A DNA stretch of 64,000 nucleotides. Source: Calothrix brevissima NIES-22. GTDB taxonomy: Bacteria; Cyanobacteriota; Cyanobacteriia; Cyanobacteriales; Nostocaceae. The stretch is from contig NZ_AP018207.1 in assembly GCF_002367995.1 (NCBI RefSeq), positions 310,001 through 374,000 on the forward strand. The letters are read 5' to 3'. The notes beneath the pieces are model-generated. The model was not told the DNA's origin. It was given only the letters and a program-made list of their open reading frames with translations, and ran no database searches. Shown here one piece after another: positions 48,206 through 56,847 of the stretch. Both the position numbers and the translations under genes were made by a program. The stretch's first letter is position 1. Each line of letters starts with the position of its first letter.

Positions 48206-49681
48206 GTGAAGACTCTATCTCCCTCTGCTGAAGAACTACTCAAAAGCTCATCTCCTCTAGAAGTAGAAGTCATTAAGCCCGCTCCAGCATCAGCAATCAT
48301 ACCTTGGACAGATTCTCCACCGAAAATCTCTAAGCAAGCTACTCGAACTAGTCTCAAAGCTTCGACTCTGGATGGAGTATTTGCAGCTATTTTTTCTAAT
48401 ATTACCGGCGGTGTATTACTGGTTAACTTCTTACTTCAGTTAGGTGCTAACCCAGTGGAAATTGGCTTGCTCTCTTCCATTCCCCTACTGACGAACTTCT
48501 TACAACCATTTGGAGCCTACCTAGCCGATCGCACTACCAGCCGCCATTGGTATACAATGATGATTTTTGGCCCCTCTAGACTACTGTGGTTGATTTTGGT
48601 TGGGGGTATTGCTTGGTTCTGCTGTTCGGATATGGAATCCCACCAGTTAGTTATTTGGACTTTAGCAATTATCCTCATCACCAATATCTTAGGAGCCTTA
48701 GGCGGTTGCGCCTGGTTTAGCTGGATGGCTGCTTTAGTTCCCCCTGCTTTACGCGGGCGTTATTTTGGTTTGCGCAATAGTGCAGGTAGTTTGACGAATT
48801 TGTTATCTGTACCAATTCTCGGATGTATTGTCTCAGCATACCCTGGTGGTGATATTCAAGCTTACGCCATACTGTTATTTTTTGGTGTCATCATCGGCTT
48901 AATCAGTTTGGCTTGTCAGTTTTGGATGGTGGATGTCAACCCCCAAGTTTACCGCGCTGGTAAAACTGCGTCTCCCACTGGGGAAAATCCCCAGGATTCT
49001 CAACCGCAACCATTCTCTATATTTCAAGACAGGAATTTCTTAAAATTTCTGCTATATGTAGGGTTGTGGACATTCGCTGTTAACCTCAGCTCGCCGTTTT
49101 TTAATCTTTATCTGTTAAAAAACTTAGATTTAAACTTGACTACAGTCACTCTTTATGCAAGTTTACTGGCTGGGGCTAACTTAGTCATGCTGGTAATTTG
49201 GGGTAAGTTAGGCGATCGCGTCGGCAATCGTCCCATATTATTATTAGTTGGTAGTTTAATTGCTGTCACGCCCTTATTTTGGCTAGGCTTGGGTAGTGAC
49301 TTGATTTCTGTCTGGTTATGGCTACCGTTGATATACCTGATTTGGGGTGGTTTTGGTGCAGCCCTCGACTTGTGTAACAGTAATATTCAGATGGAGATGG
49401 CTCCTTTAGATAGTCCTTCGCAATATTTTGCGATCGCAGCTGCGGTTACTGGTGTTTGTGGTGGTTTAGGTGCAACAACTGGCGGTTTTTTAGCCCAGCT
49501 AGATATTATTGGTGGTTTACCTGGATTATTTGCCCTTTCCGCCGCTTTACGCTTAATAGCGATTTTCCCCTTATTCTTTGTTCGCGAACCCCGCAGTAAA
49601 TCCCTGACTCAGGTTATCGAAAAAGTTCTGCCTTTTAAGCCAAAAACAAAGTTAGTCTCTACAGAAAAAATGGCAGTCTAG
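48206..49681 (+). CDS. Major facilitator superfamily (MFS) transporter
   Basis: A 491-residue protein with a long soluble N-terminus (about 1-55, Ser/Pro-rich) and 12 predicted membrane helices. MFS features include LADRTTSRHW after helix 2 (motif A position), PPALRGRYFGLRNSAGSL, and WGKLGDRVGNRP between helices 8 and 9. Substrate cannot be predicted. The frame begins at a GTG with no clear ribosome-binding site, so the true start could be later. There is no adjacent partner. Confidence 0.88.
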   Translation: MKTLSPSAEELLKSSSPLEVEVIKPAPASAIIPWTDSPPKISKQATRTSLKASTLDGVFAAIFSNITGGVLLVNFLLQLGANPVEIGLLSSIPLLTNFLQPFGAYLADRTTSRHWYTMMIFGPSRLLWLILVGGIAWFCCSDMESHQLVIWTLAIILITNILGALGGCAWFSWMAALVPPALRGRYFGLRNSAGSLTNLLSVPILGCIVSAYPGGDIQAYAILLFFGVIIGLISLACQFWMVDVNPQVYRAGKTASPTGENPQDSQPQPFSIFQDRNFLKFLLYVGLWTFAVNLSSPFFNLYLLKNLDLNLTTVTLYASLLAGANLVMLVIWGKLGDRVGNRPILLLVGSLIAVTPLFWLGLGSDLISVWLWLPLIYLIWGGFGAALDLCNSNIQMEMAPLDSPSQYFAIAAAVTGVCGGLGATTGGFLAQLDIIGGLPGLFALSAALRLIAIFPLFFVREPRSKSLTQVIEKVLPFKPKTKLVSTEKMAV

Positions 49682-49853
49682 TGCAACAAGGCAAAAGTAA
49701 AAAGTCAAAAGTTTATTTCTGCCCTTTTGTTTAAGCGTTTGTCTCCAAAATCACAATTAATATACTGATTTTCTGATAATAATTTCATACAAACCAACCA
49801 AATATACCACTGTCAGTACCTTACAGCAAAGAGTATACCAGTCGATCTGATGG

Positions 49854-49888
49854 GGAATGGTTCGCCATTTGAACTCGCGAACCATTCC
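49854..49888. repeat. 12-bp-stem hairpin GGAATGGTTCGC
   Basis: A perfect 12-bp inverted repeat with an 11-base loop, about 170 bp after the MFS gene and without a T-run. It may be a REP-type palindrome, a terminator for the MFS transcript, or a regulatory structure. Confidence 0.7.
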
Positions 49889-50088
49889 TCCCTTTCCACA
49901 TCCCGTGAAAAGTCAGAATAGCCGAGAAGTATTGGCTAACAATTGAGGAATAAAGTCCAGTCATAAGTATTTATAAATGTTATCAATATGTTATTAGTAT
50001 GTATTTATATCGCTAGATAATGGTAATCTTTAAAACGTTGACAGAGATGTTCCATTAATTAAATTTTGAAGCTAAATTATCCCGCTTT

Positions 50089-50250
50089 TGTCACTTTCCG
50101 AGAGAGCCATCGCTATGAGGCTTATCAGTCAATACAAGGTATCCTATGAGAAAACTTGGGGTTGTATTTTTTATTAGCAAAAATCCAGCTATTGCTTGTT
50201 AGATAAAAGCTCTAGAATCCAGAAATGGTTAATCTTTGCGGAAAGTGACA
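50089..50250. mobile_element. Possible MITE (12-bp terminal inverted repeats)
   Basis: TGTCACTTTCCG (50089-50100) and its exact reverse complement (50239-50250) bound a 162-bp non-coding segment. Size and termini fit a MITE, but no target duplication is clear. It lies upstream of two low-GC secreted-protein genes. Confidence 0.35.
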
Positions 50251-50305
50251 GAATAGGGTTATAGCGTTTACCAGTCTAATGAAGTACTCTAATTAAGATA
50301 AAATT

Positions 50306-50890
50306 ATGCTAAATTTTCTACCTAGAGGAAAAAATGCAATTTTAGCTTGTGCATATTTATTTTGCTCTCTAACATATCCTACAATATCGCAAGCACAAAC
50401 TAAACGATCAGGCCCCTCCATTTATTATGTTGCTGTGGGAACTTTTTCTGTTATCGCGCAATATTTAGCAAGAAGCTGGCAGAATAACCTATATGCAGAC
50501 GCGAGAGAAGCTATTCAAGAATTAGAATTTACACATCTAGCTCATGTAGGGCCTAATCCTATAACTGATATAACTCATAGAGTAAGAAGGAACAGACTAG
50601 TTCGTATAGACTATCAAGGACATGAAATAAATGCAGGAACACAATTTTTGAATTATCAAATCCAAGTTAATAACTCTCCAGCAAGCAGGACTACCATAGC
50701 AACAGTTCTAATCCCATATTCTATTTTAGAATCAATAAATAGAGCGCCAGTAGGTTCTCTTCAATCTAGACTAGCACAAAATGAATACACACGTACTGTA
50801 AGAAGGGCTTTATGGACTTCTTTATATAGTACGCATATTGGTACCCCCCAAACGCAAAGATTAGATGGACATCTTTCTAATCTTCCTTAA
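50306..50890 (+). CDS. Small exported protein of unknown function
   Basis: A 194-residue protein with an N-terminal signal peptide (1-31, likely cut after SQAQ) and a mature domain with no recognised family; visible stretches include RSGPSIYYVAVGTFSVIAQY and HRVRRNRLVRIDYQGHEINA. The base composition is more AT-rich than most neighbours. The next gene, 61 bp downstream on the same strand, encodes another exported protein with a lectin domain, so they may form a two-gene unit. A recent arrival by transfer is possible. Confidence 0.6.
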   Translation: MLNFLPRGKNAILACAYLFCSLTYPTISQAQTKRSGPSIYYVAVGTFSVIAQYLARSWQNNLYADAREAIQELEFTHLAHVGPNPITDITHRVRRNRLVRIDYQGHEINAGTQFLNYQIQVNNSPASRTTIATVLIPYSILESINRAPVGSLQSRLAQNEYTRTVRRALWTSLYSTHIGTPQTQRLDGHLSNLP

Positions 50891-50951
50891 AATTTATAGG
50901 TTGTATAAAATTTAAATCTCCATTAGATAACTTTCGTTTTTATAACAGATT

Positions 50952-51524
50952 ATGATGTTATCCAGCTTGAAAAAAATAGTTTTAAACTTATCATTCTTTT
51001 CTTTTGTAATTTATGTAGGAATTAGTGTCGGAAAAACAGGAAACTCTAATTTATTCCTGTTGAAAAATTTAACGGCAACGGCTGGAACCGGAACAAACCT
51101 CGGGATTACAACTGATATAGCAGGTTCTAGTTTGTTTCCAGGACAATTTTTACTACCAAATGATTATCTCACATCTCCAAATGGACAGTATAAACTTATC
51201 TATCAAAATGATGGTAACTTGGTTCTATATAATAGATTTTCTGGAAACTTACCCGTATGGTCATCAAACACTTCTGGAAACTCTGCGGGAATGGTAATGT
51301 TAGATCCGCAGGGTATGCTACGAATGTATGACGTAGACTGGAACCAAGTATGGTCAGGTGGAAGATCCTGCAATGGAGGCTACATAAAGGTATTAGATAG
51401 TGGTGAATTTGTAGTGAATGCACCAGTAGAAGGAGACAAGGTAGTATGGCGTACAAAGGGCGGTGCCGTAACATACCTTCCGGGTTTTTACCCTTGTAAC
51501 TACCAACACTACCAATGGTGGTAA
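50952..51524 (+). CDS. Exported bulb-type (MMBL) lectin-domain protein
   Basis: A 190-residue protein. A signal-anchor-like hydrophobic segment (about 7-26) is followed by a bulb-lectin domain (about 50-172). It shows LLPNDYLTSPNGQYKLIYQN and then DGNLVLYN, which together contain the mannose-binding QxDxNxVxY motif. A second weaker repeat is present (MVMLDPQGMLRMYD). Cysteines near 139 and 183 may pair. Secreted bulb-lectin proteins in bacteria include lectin-like bacteriocins and adhesins. Which applies here is unknown. The C-terminus ends in a Tyr/Trp-rich tail. Confidence 0.78.
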   Translation: MMLSSLKKIVLNLSFFSFVIYVGISVGKTGNSNLFLLKNLTATAGTGTNLGITTDIAGSSLFPGQFLLPNDYLTSPNGQYKLIYQNDGNLVLYNRFSGNLPVWSSNTSGNSAGMVMLDPQGMLRMYDVDWNQVWSGGRSCNGGYIKVLDSGEFVVNAPVEGDKVVWRTKGGAVTYLPGFYPCNYQHYQWW

Positions 51525-51702
51525 TTTCTCAATAAAACCTAAACCGAACTTCCCCCTGTACATCCGATAACACCCCAAAAACGACCCCGTAACACCCCAC
51601 CAGTTAACTTGAAAATTGGTGGGGTTTTGATGACAAGCTTTTTAGCTATTGTAAACGGTCTGTTGATTGCCGCCATCACCTACTAGAGGCTTTTTTCCGT
51701 TT

Positions 51703-52398
51703 CTACTGATTCTTACCTACGTTCATCAAGCGATCGCGATCGCACAATTTAATACTTGTACCATTGATTTCAATCATCCCATCTTGACTGAGTTTATAAA
51801 AGGCACGGGAGAGGGTTTCGGGAATTGTGCCTAAAAGCGCCGCTAGTTGTCCTTTAGCTAAATCTAGCTCGAACACATCAGCATTACCCCGGCGACTGCT
51901 TAAATTTAATAAGTAGTTGGCTAAACGTTCCGGTACTTCCTTAAAAGACAGGGTATCAACCAAAAAAGTTAATTTGCGCAAATGGCGGGCAAAAGTTCCT
52001 AAAATAGCGATCGCTAAAGTTGGGTGTTGTTGTAAAACCATCAAAAATGCTGCACGAGGAATAAATACCACCTCAGAATTTTCAATCGCTCCAGCTGAAG
52101 CCGGAAACTGTCCCCCATCAAAAGCCGGTACCTCTGCAAAATGATCTCCCGCAGCAAATATATGCAGAATTTGTTCTTTACCTGCATTAGCCAGCTTAAA
52201 AACCTTAATTCTCCCAGATTTGACAATAAAAAACCCGCTCCCCGGATCTCCCTCTAAAAATATCGTCGCTCCTTTTTTATAAGTCTGGAGAATCGAAATA
52301 TTCGCTAATGCTTGTAATTGCTCATCTAATACACCCTGAAAAATCGGCGTACTTTGCAAAAACTGTTTAACTTCTAAAACACGTTCGGTTAAAGTCAT
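51703..52398 (-). CDS. Crp/Fnr family regulator (HcpR/Dnr-like)
   Basis: A 231-residue protein: a cyclic-nucleotide-binding-type beta domain (about 15-130), a long dimer helix and a winged helix (about 165-225). The recognition helix has ETLSR, the Glu-Ser-Arg arrangement by which FNR reads TTGAT half-sites, not the RETxGR arrangement of CRP. There is no N-terminal cysteine cluster, so it is not an iron-sulfur FNR; it resembles the NO-sensing HcpR/Dnr branch. It is divergent from hcp, with an FNR-like box between them. Control of hcp in response to nitrosative stress or oxygen lack is likely but inferred. Confidence 0.88.
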   Translation of the reverse strand: MTLTERVLEVKQFLQSTPIFQGVLDEQLQALANISILQTYKKGATIFLEGDPGSGFFIVKSGRIKVFKLANAGKEQILHIFAAGDHFAEVPAFDGGQFPASAGAIENSEVVFIPRAAFLMVLQQHPTLAIAILGTFARHLRKLTFLVDTLSFKEVPERLANYLLNLSSRRGNADVFELDLAKGQLAALLGTIPETLSRAFYKLSQDGMIEINGTSIKLCDRDRLMNVGKNQ

Positions 52399-52503
52399 GG
52401 TTGGTCATTGGTCATTTGTCAATAGTCAATGGTCAATGGTCAGTTGTCATTGGACTATTGACTCTGGACTATTGACTATTGTTACCAAACTTTATATCTC
52501 CTT

Positions 52504-52517
52504 TTGACTTAGATCAA
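52504..52517. promoter_or_regulatory. FNR/HcpR-type operator upstream of hcp
   Basis: TTGACTTAGATCAA is a 14-bp palindrome matching TTGAT-N4-ATCAA with one mismatch. It lies 58 bp before the hcp ATG and is a good fit to the ETLSR recognition helix of the divergent regulator. Position suits activation of hcp. Confidence 0.65.
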
Positions 52518-52574
52518 GGATTTACTTTTGGCTTCTTCATAACCTAGAAGCATGAAGATTTGAGAGAGAAGACT

Positions 52575-54209
52575 ATGTTCTGCAATCAATGTGAACAAAC
52601 GACTCGTGGCGATGTCTGTCATCAGTGGGGAGCTTGTGGTAAAAGTCCAGAAGTTGATGCTTTACAAGATTTATTAGTCCATTGTTTGCGGGGACTATCG
52701 CAAGTGGCGTTACAAGCAAAGTCTCTAGGAATCGCAACTCGCGAAACTGATGAGTTCACCTGTGAGATGCTATTTTCTACCCTGACAAACGTTAACTTTT
52801 CTGTAGATGATTTTATCAACTTTGTAAATCGAGCGATCGCTTTACGTGAAAGTCTCAAGTTACAAATTAAAGCTACAGGTAATCCTGTGGTTGAGTCTGC
52901 AATTGCTAATTTTCAACCTGATAGCGATACTAAACAACAAATTCAGCAAGGAAAAGACTTAGAATTTGCATTTATCAGTCAATCTGCTAAAAATATAGAT
53001 ATTTTCTCCCTTAAACTCACCGTATTGTATGGACTTAAAGGTTTGGCTGCCTATGCCTTTCATGCTTGTGAACTCGATCAACATGATGAAGGTTTGTATA
53101 CTTTCTGCCATGAAGTTCTCGCTAATTTAGATGCCCAAGACAAGACTCTAGAAGAATGGCTGGCTTTGGCGCTGAAAGTTGGAGAAATCAACCTCAAAGC
53201 AATGGAACTATTAGATGCAGGCAATACCACCACCTTTGGTCATCCTACACCCACCGTTGTCCCCCTTGGCTCTACCGTTGGTAAGGCGATTCTGGTTTCT
53301 GGACATGATTTACTGGCTTTGAAGGCTGTCCTTGAGCAAACTGTCGGTACTGATATCAAGGTTTATACCCACGGCGAACTGCTACCCGCACATGGCTATC
53401 CTAAACTCAAGCAGACTTATCCGCATTTATACGGGCATTACGGTACAGCATGGCAAAATCAAACCCATGAGTTTGATCATTTCCCTGGTGCAATTGTCAT
53501 GACTACCAACTGCCTCATGCCTCCCCATCAATCTTATCAAGATAAAGTATTTACCTTGGGGCCTGTGGGTTATCCTGGATTGCAACATACCAGTATTCGC
53601 GATATTTCCAGCATTATCGCCAAAGCTGAGTCGATGCCGGGATTTGAGTCAGAGTGCGATCGCGGTACAGTAACTACAGGCTTTGCGCGCAATGCTGTGT
53701 TAGGTGTCGCTGATACTGTAGTTAACGCTGTCAAAGATGGTAGTATTCGTCACTTCTTCCTTGTTGGTGGTTGCGATGGCGCTAAACCCGGACGTAATTA
53801 CTATAGTGAATTAGTTGAAAAGCTTCCCGATGATTGTGTCGTTTTAACTTTAGGCTGTGGTAAGTTCCGCTTCTTTGACAAAGATTTAGGCAATATTGGC
53901 GGTATTCCTCGCCTCTTAGATGTGGGACAATGTAACGATGCTTACTCAGCAATTCAAATTGCTGTCGCCTTAGCTCAAGCCTTTGGTGTTACCGTCAATC
54001 AACTGCCACTTTCATTAGTACTATCTTGGTACGAACAAAAAGCGATCGCAGTTCTCCTCACCTTACTTTATTTAGGTATCCAAAATATTCGCATTGGCCC
54101 CACACTGCCGGCTTTCTTGACACCTAATGTAGTCAAGATCCTCTCAGAAAAATTCCAGATCAAACTCATCACTTCAGCAGAGCAAGATTTAGCCGCTTGT
54201 CTTGGTTAA
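52575..54209 (+). CDS. hcp: Hydroxylamine reductase (hybrid cluster protein)
   Basis: A 544-residue protein from the ATG at 52575 (MFCNQCEQTTRGDVCHQWGA); an in-frame TTG at 52560 is less likely because family members begin MFC. The N-terminal cysteines (Cys3, Cys6 and two more by about residue 22) bind one iron-sulfur cluster. Downstream His, Glu and Cys residues (for example MTTNCLMPP, GGCDGAKPGRNYY, TLGCGKFRFF) bind the hybrid 4Fe-2S-2O cluster. Hcp reduces hydroxylamine in vitro and NO in vivo in enterobacteria. Its usual reductase Hcr is not adjacent. Confidence 0.96.
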   Translation: MFCNQCEQTTRGDVCHQWGACGKSPEVDALQDLLVHCLRGLSQVALQAKSLGIATRETDEFTCEMLFSTLTNVNFSVDDFINFVNRAIALRESLKLQIKATGNPVVESAIANFQPDSDTKQQIQQGKDLEFAFISQSAKNIDIFSLKLTVLYGLKGLAAYAFHACELDQHDEGLYTFCHEVLANLDAQDKTLEEWLALALKVGEINLKAMELLDAGNTTTFGHPTPTVVPLGSTVGKAILVSGHDLLALKAVLEQTVGTDIKVYTHGELLPAHGYPKLKQTYPHLYGHYGTAWQNQTHEFDHFPGAIVMTTNCLMPPHQSYQDKVFTLGPVGYPGLQHTSIRDISSIIAKAESMPGFESECDRGTVTTGFARNAVLGVADTVVNAVKDGSIRHFFLVGGCDGAKPGRNYYSELVEKLPDDCVVLTLGCGKFRFFDKDLGNIGGIPRLLDVGQCNDAYSAIQIAVALAQAFGVTVNQLPLSLVLSWYEQKAIAVLLTLLYLGIQNIRIGPTLPAFLTPNVVKILSEKFQIKLITSAEQDLAACLG

Positions 54210-54281
54210 ATATGGGCATGGGGCATGGGGCATTGGGCATATGGCATTGGTCAATGGTCAAGAGTCAATAATCATTTATTT

Positions 54282-54340
54282 TCCTCCTTGTCCCCCTTGT
54301 CCTCCTTGTCCTCCTTGTCCCCCTTCCCTTGTCCCCCTGC
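54282..54340. repeat. CCTCCTTGT-type nonamer repeat
   Basis: Pyrimidine-rich tandem nonamers between hcp and the DUF4327 gene. They create spurious open frames rich in Pro, Cys and Ser that are not genes. Confidence 0.8.
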
Positions 54341-54364
54341 TCCCTGCTCCCTACCCCTCTGCCT

Positions 54365-54589
54365 TTATCTATCTTCGCTCCATGTTTCATTTGCTAACAA
54401 ATCAATAATCGGATCTCTTAACAAAAATTCATTTTTTTCCAATTCTAACTCTACACAAACCCAATCACGACCAGGAATAAACTTACATAAGGCATAGATT
54501 GGTTCATTCCGTTTAACGGCTCCTTTCTTTACCAGATAACGAGCTTCTTCCCTCAGAACATCGAGGTCGTATTTAACAGCAGTTTTCAT
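54365..54589 (-). CDS. DUF4327 family protein
   Basis: A 74-residue protein of the cyanobacterial DUF4327 family: MKTAVKYDLDVLREEARYLV at the start, then IYALCKFIPGRDWVCVELEL and NEFLLRDPIIDLL. The ATG at 54589 is chosen over the GTG at 54598 because the GGGGTG ribosome-binding site fits it and members start MKTAVKYD. Function is unknown. The gene is isolated. Confidence 0.88.
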   Translation of the reverse strand: MKTAVKYDLDVLREEARYLVKKGAVKRNEPIYALCKFIPGRDWVCVELELEKNEFLLRDPIIDLLANETWSEDR

Positions 54590-54814
54590 AAAAATCACCC
54601 CAAAATTACTATTTGTAACACATTAGTCTATTGCATTAATTGTTGCTGAATTGATAGTAAGTCTATCGGCAATTAAACTTAATTATATGATGAAAAGTCC
54701 TATTGCCGTAATTGGACTTTATACTTGAGGATTTACGCTTTTAAAAAATAGACTCTACACCACAGCATAAATCAACCATCCTGAGAAATATATTAAATCG
54801 TTGCAACAATCTAA

Positions 54815-55675
54815 TTACGAATTATGTCTAACGCTATTAATTGGATCTATGTACTTGGAAATTCGCCATGCAGTTTGTAAACCCATCTTTCCAGTTTTGG
54901 TAAAAATCCAACAACCACGTTGAAATGAATCTTTACCGACTGCGCACTTAGGTTTAACTCCAATTAACTTTTCTATTTCTTCACTTGTCAGCAACCAATT
55001 AGCGGATTGGGCACGTTCTAATACATCCATGTACCATAATGGATTAGGTAATTGCCAACTCGCATTCCAGATTTTTTCTAGATTACTTAAAGATTGCGAT
55101 ATTTCTTGCAATACCTCAGTCAGATGATGAATACTCGGAATATCATTTGCTGATAGTGCGGGAATTTCTGCCACTTGTTGCTGGTTTAAATCATTGGTTG
55201 ATAATGACGGTAATGTTGTTAAAGTATCAGTTATTGTATTGATTGCTGTTTCCACAGGTTCATTAGTTAATTGATGATTTTCTGGCATTTCGTTTAAAGT
55301 AGCCGTGGCGAGAGTTTGGCAGCTATTTTGGTGATTATTTAATGGAGATAACAATTCTTCACAATGTTTAACCTCCTGAGCTTGTTCGCCATCTCCAGGA
55401 TATTTAATTTGTAATTCTTGCTCAAAATCTGGTTTGATAATATCTGCTTCTTGGGCTAAATTCCGACTTATTTGTGTAGCTAAATCGCTTAAGTAAACAG
55501 CAGTATTATTTGCACCTTTTATTGCCATTTGACTGGCAAATTGCTTTAATATTTTGATAAACTGAGAATCAATCAAATCTTGATTAGCGGCTAAAACTTT
55601 ACCTTCTTGACTGTTAGCACAGTTTAAAATTGCTTGAATTAAATTAAGATATGCACAGAGGCGTTGTTCGTCCAT
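54815..55675 (-). CDS. Cyanobacterial protein with adaptor-like N-terminus
   Basis: A 286-residue protein of unknown function. The N-terminal 70 residues (MDEQRLCAYLNLIQAILNCA, then LAANQDLIDSQFIKILKQFA) match a module often fused to TPR-CHAT proteins in Nostoc-type genomes. A polar, variable middle (about 80-190) is followed by a C-terminal domain (about 215-286) with LWYMDVLERAQSANWLLTSE and IEKLIGVKPK, also known from other cyanobacterial proteins. It may act as a docking or adaptor protein. The nearby CHAT gene makes this attractive but unproven. Confidence 0.6.
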   Translation of the reverse strand: MDEQRLCAYLNLIQAILNCANSQEGKVLAANQDLIDSQFIKILKQFASQMAIKGANNTAVYLSDLATQISRNLAQEADIIKPDFEQELQIKYPGDGEQAQEVKHCEELLSPLNNHQNSCQTLATATLNEMPENHQLTNEPVETAINTITDTLTTLPSLSTNDLNQQQVAEIPALSANDIPSIHHLTEVLQEISQSLSNLEKIWNASWQLPNPLWYMDVLERAQSANWLLTSEEIEKLIGVKPKCAVGKDSFQRGCWIFTKTGKMGLQTAWRISKYIDPINSVRHNS

Positions 55676-55990
55676 TATTTATTTTTATGCCTCCAAGGTA
55701 TCAGCGATCGCGTCACGTTAATGTAATCAGTAGATCTGTGCAATTTAAAGTAGCTGGTAAGGGCTGTCATTTATCGTTACTAAAAGCAGTAATTTTATTT
55801 ACATTTCTTAATATAATTTTGTACAATTACCAACTTACTGATTCAGCAACAAATTGATAGCGGTTTCGATCCGGCTCTACTGGCAAATTAGCAAAAAAAT
55901 TTGAGGAACTTGTGAGATGGTAAAATTTGTTGACTGTTGACTGTTGACTGTTAACTGTGAACCGTCAACAGTCAACCTCTATGAGGGTAA
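55676..55990. other. Intergenic region with heptamer-like repeats
   Basis: Between the DUF937 gene and the next minus-strand gene. GTTGACT/GTCAACA units lie at about 55928-55976. A plus-strand open frame at 55651-55857 starts over the neighbouring gene and has no protein-like features. Confidence 0.5.
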
Positions 55991-56515
55991 TTATTGCCCA
56001 AAATGACGACTAGCTAATTGCATTGCATCAGCAATATCAACATCACCATCATTATCGGCATCCAAGAACGAATTCAGCACCGAATTTCCTCCAGATTGAG
56101 GACTTTGTGCATTTGCACCAGATTGTAAAAAATTCAGCACCACAGGCACTACTTGCGGTAATATTTGTTGAATTATCGCCGCATCTAAACCCGTGCGTTG
56201 GGCGACAATCTCAGCGATTTGTTGTTGCATACCAGGAGCAAATACCGAGTCAACAGCTTGAGGATTAGGAGAAGTTCCCGCAAATTCATTCACTAGAGAT
56301 TGTACTGCTTCATTACCTTGTGTAGCTTGCTTTTCTTGCAAAGCCGATCGCACTTGACTACCCACTACTGATAACACCGTTTGCATTGTCGCCGGATCTG
56401 CACCAGTGCTATTACTCAGCCGATCCACCGTGCTAATAATACTACCCAATTGCCCCAAACTCCCTTGCTGATTGGGATTTGTCACAGCACCAAGAATTTG
56501 ATCGAAAAGTCCCAT
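55991..56515 (-). CDS. DUF937 protein with C-terminal EF-hand/dockerin-like loop
   Basis: A 174-residue protein. The DUF937 region (about 1-130) starts MGLFDQILGAVTNPNQQGSL and has the helical segment IIQQILPQVVPVVLNFL. A short linker leads to FLDADNDGDVDIADAM (about 152-168), where D-A-D-N-D-G-D-V-D gives a full calcium-binding loop of EF-hand or dockerin type. DUF937 proteins have no agreed function. The single loop suggests calcium-dependent behaviour. No close partner. Confidence 0.82.
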   Translation of the reverse strand: MGLFDQILGAVTNPNQQGSLGQLGSIISTVDRLSNSTGADPATMQTVLSVVGSQVRSALQEKQATQGNEAVQSLVNEFAGTSPNPQAVDSVFAPGMQQQIAEIVAQRTGLDAAIIQQILPQVVPVVLNFLQSGANAQSPQSGGNSVLNSFLDADNDGDVDIADAMQLASRHFGQ

Positions 56516-56847
56516 AAATTCTTGCTCCTAATACTGGATTCCTATATATGAATATATTTTCATGGAATTAATCGCTAATCATCTCTGAGAGTTGATATTT
56601 TTGTATATAACAACCTTGTGTTATAAATATTACAAATTTAATTGGGTTTAATTATCTATTAATCTATCTTTAGCCAGAAGGTTATTACTTTTAGTTATAC
56701 TAAGATTTTTTTAGCATCATAAACAAATGCTTTAGTGGGAATACTCACTTACACTTAATACTAGCTCCTTCAGAGGGTGCAATTATTTGCACCCTTATTT
56801 ATTATGCTTGACGGAGCACAAGTCAGTTTTCAGTTGTCAGGTAATTT
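56516..56847. other. Intergenic region with a possible hairpin
   Basis: Between two minus-strand genes. GGGTGCAATTATTTGCACCC at 56776-56795 is an 8-bp hairpin followed by TTATTTATT on the plus strand. It may end transcription. No gene is seen. Confidence 0.5.
56776..56795. terminator. GGGTGCAA hairpin downstream of the CHAT gene
   Basis: An 8-bp perfect stem with a four-base loop, 52 bp after the CHAT stop codon (minus strand). No long T-run follows on the minus strand, so its role as terminator is tentative. Confidence 0.45.

Larger units (their letters stand above)
49682..50305. other. Intergenic region with hairpin and inverted-repeat element
   Basis: About 620 bp containing the hairpin at 49854-49888 and the pair of 12-bp inverted repeats at 50089/50250. 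Otherwise no gene is seen. Confidence 0.5.

Noticed and set aside
54202-54497. Pro/Cys/Ser-rich open frames after hcp
   Set aside because: They are translations of the CCTCCTTGT nonamer repeats.
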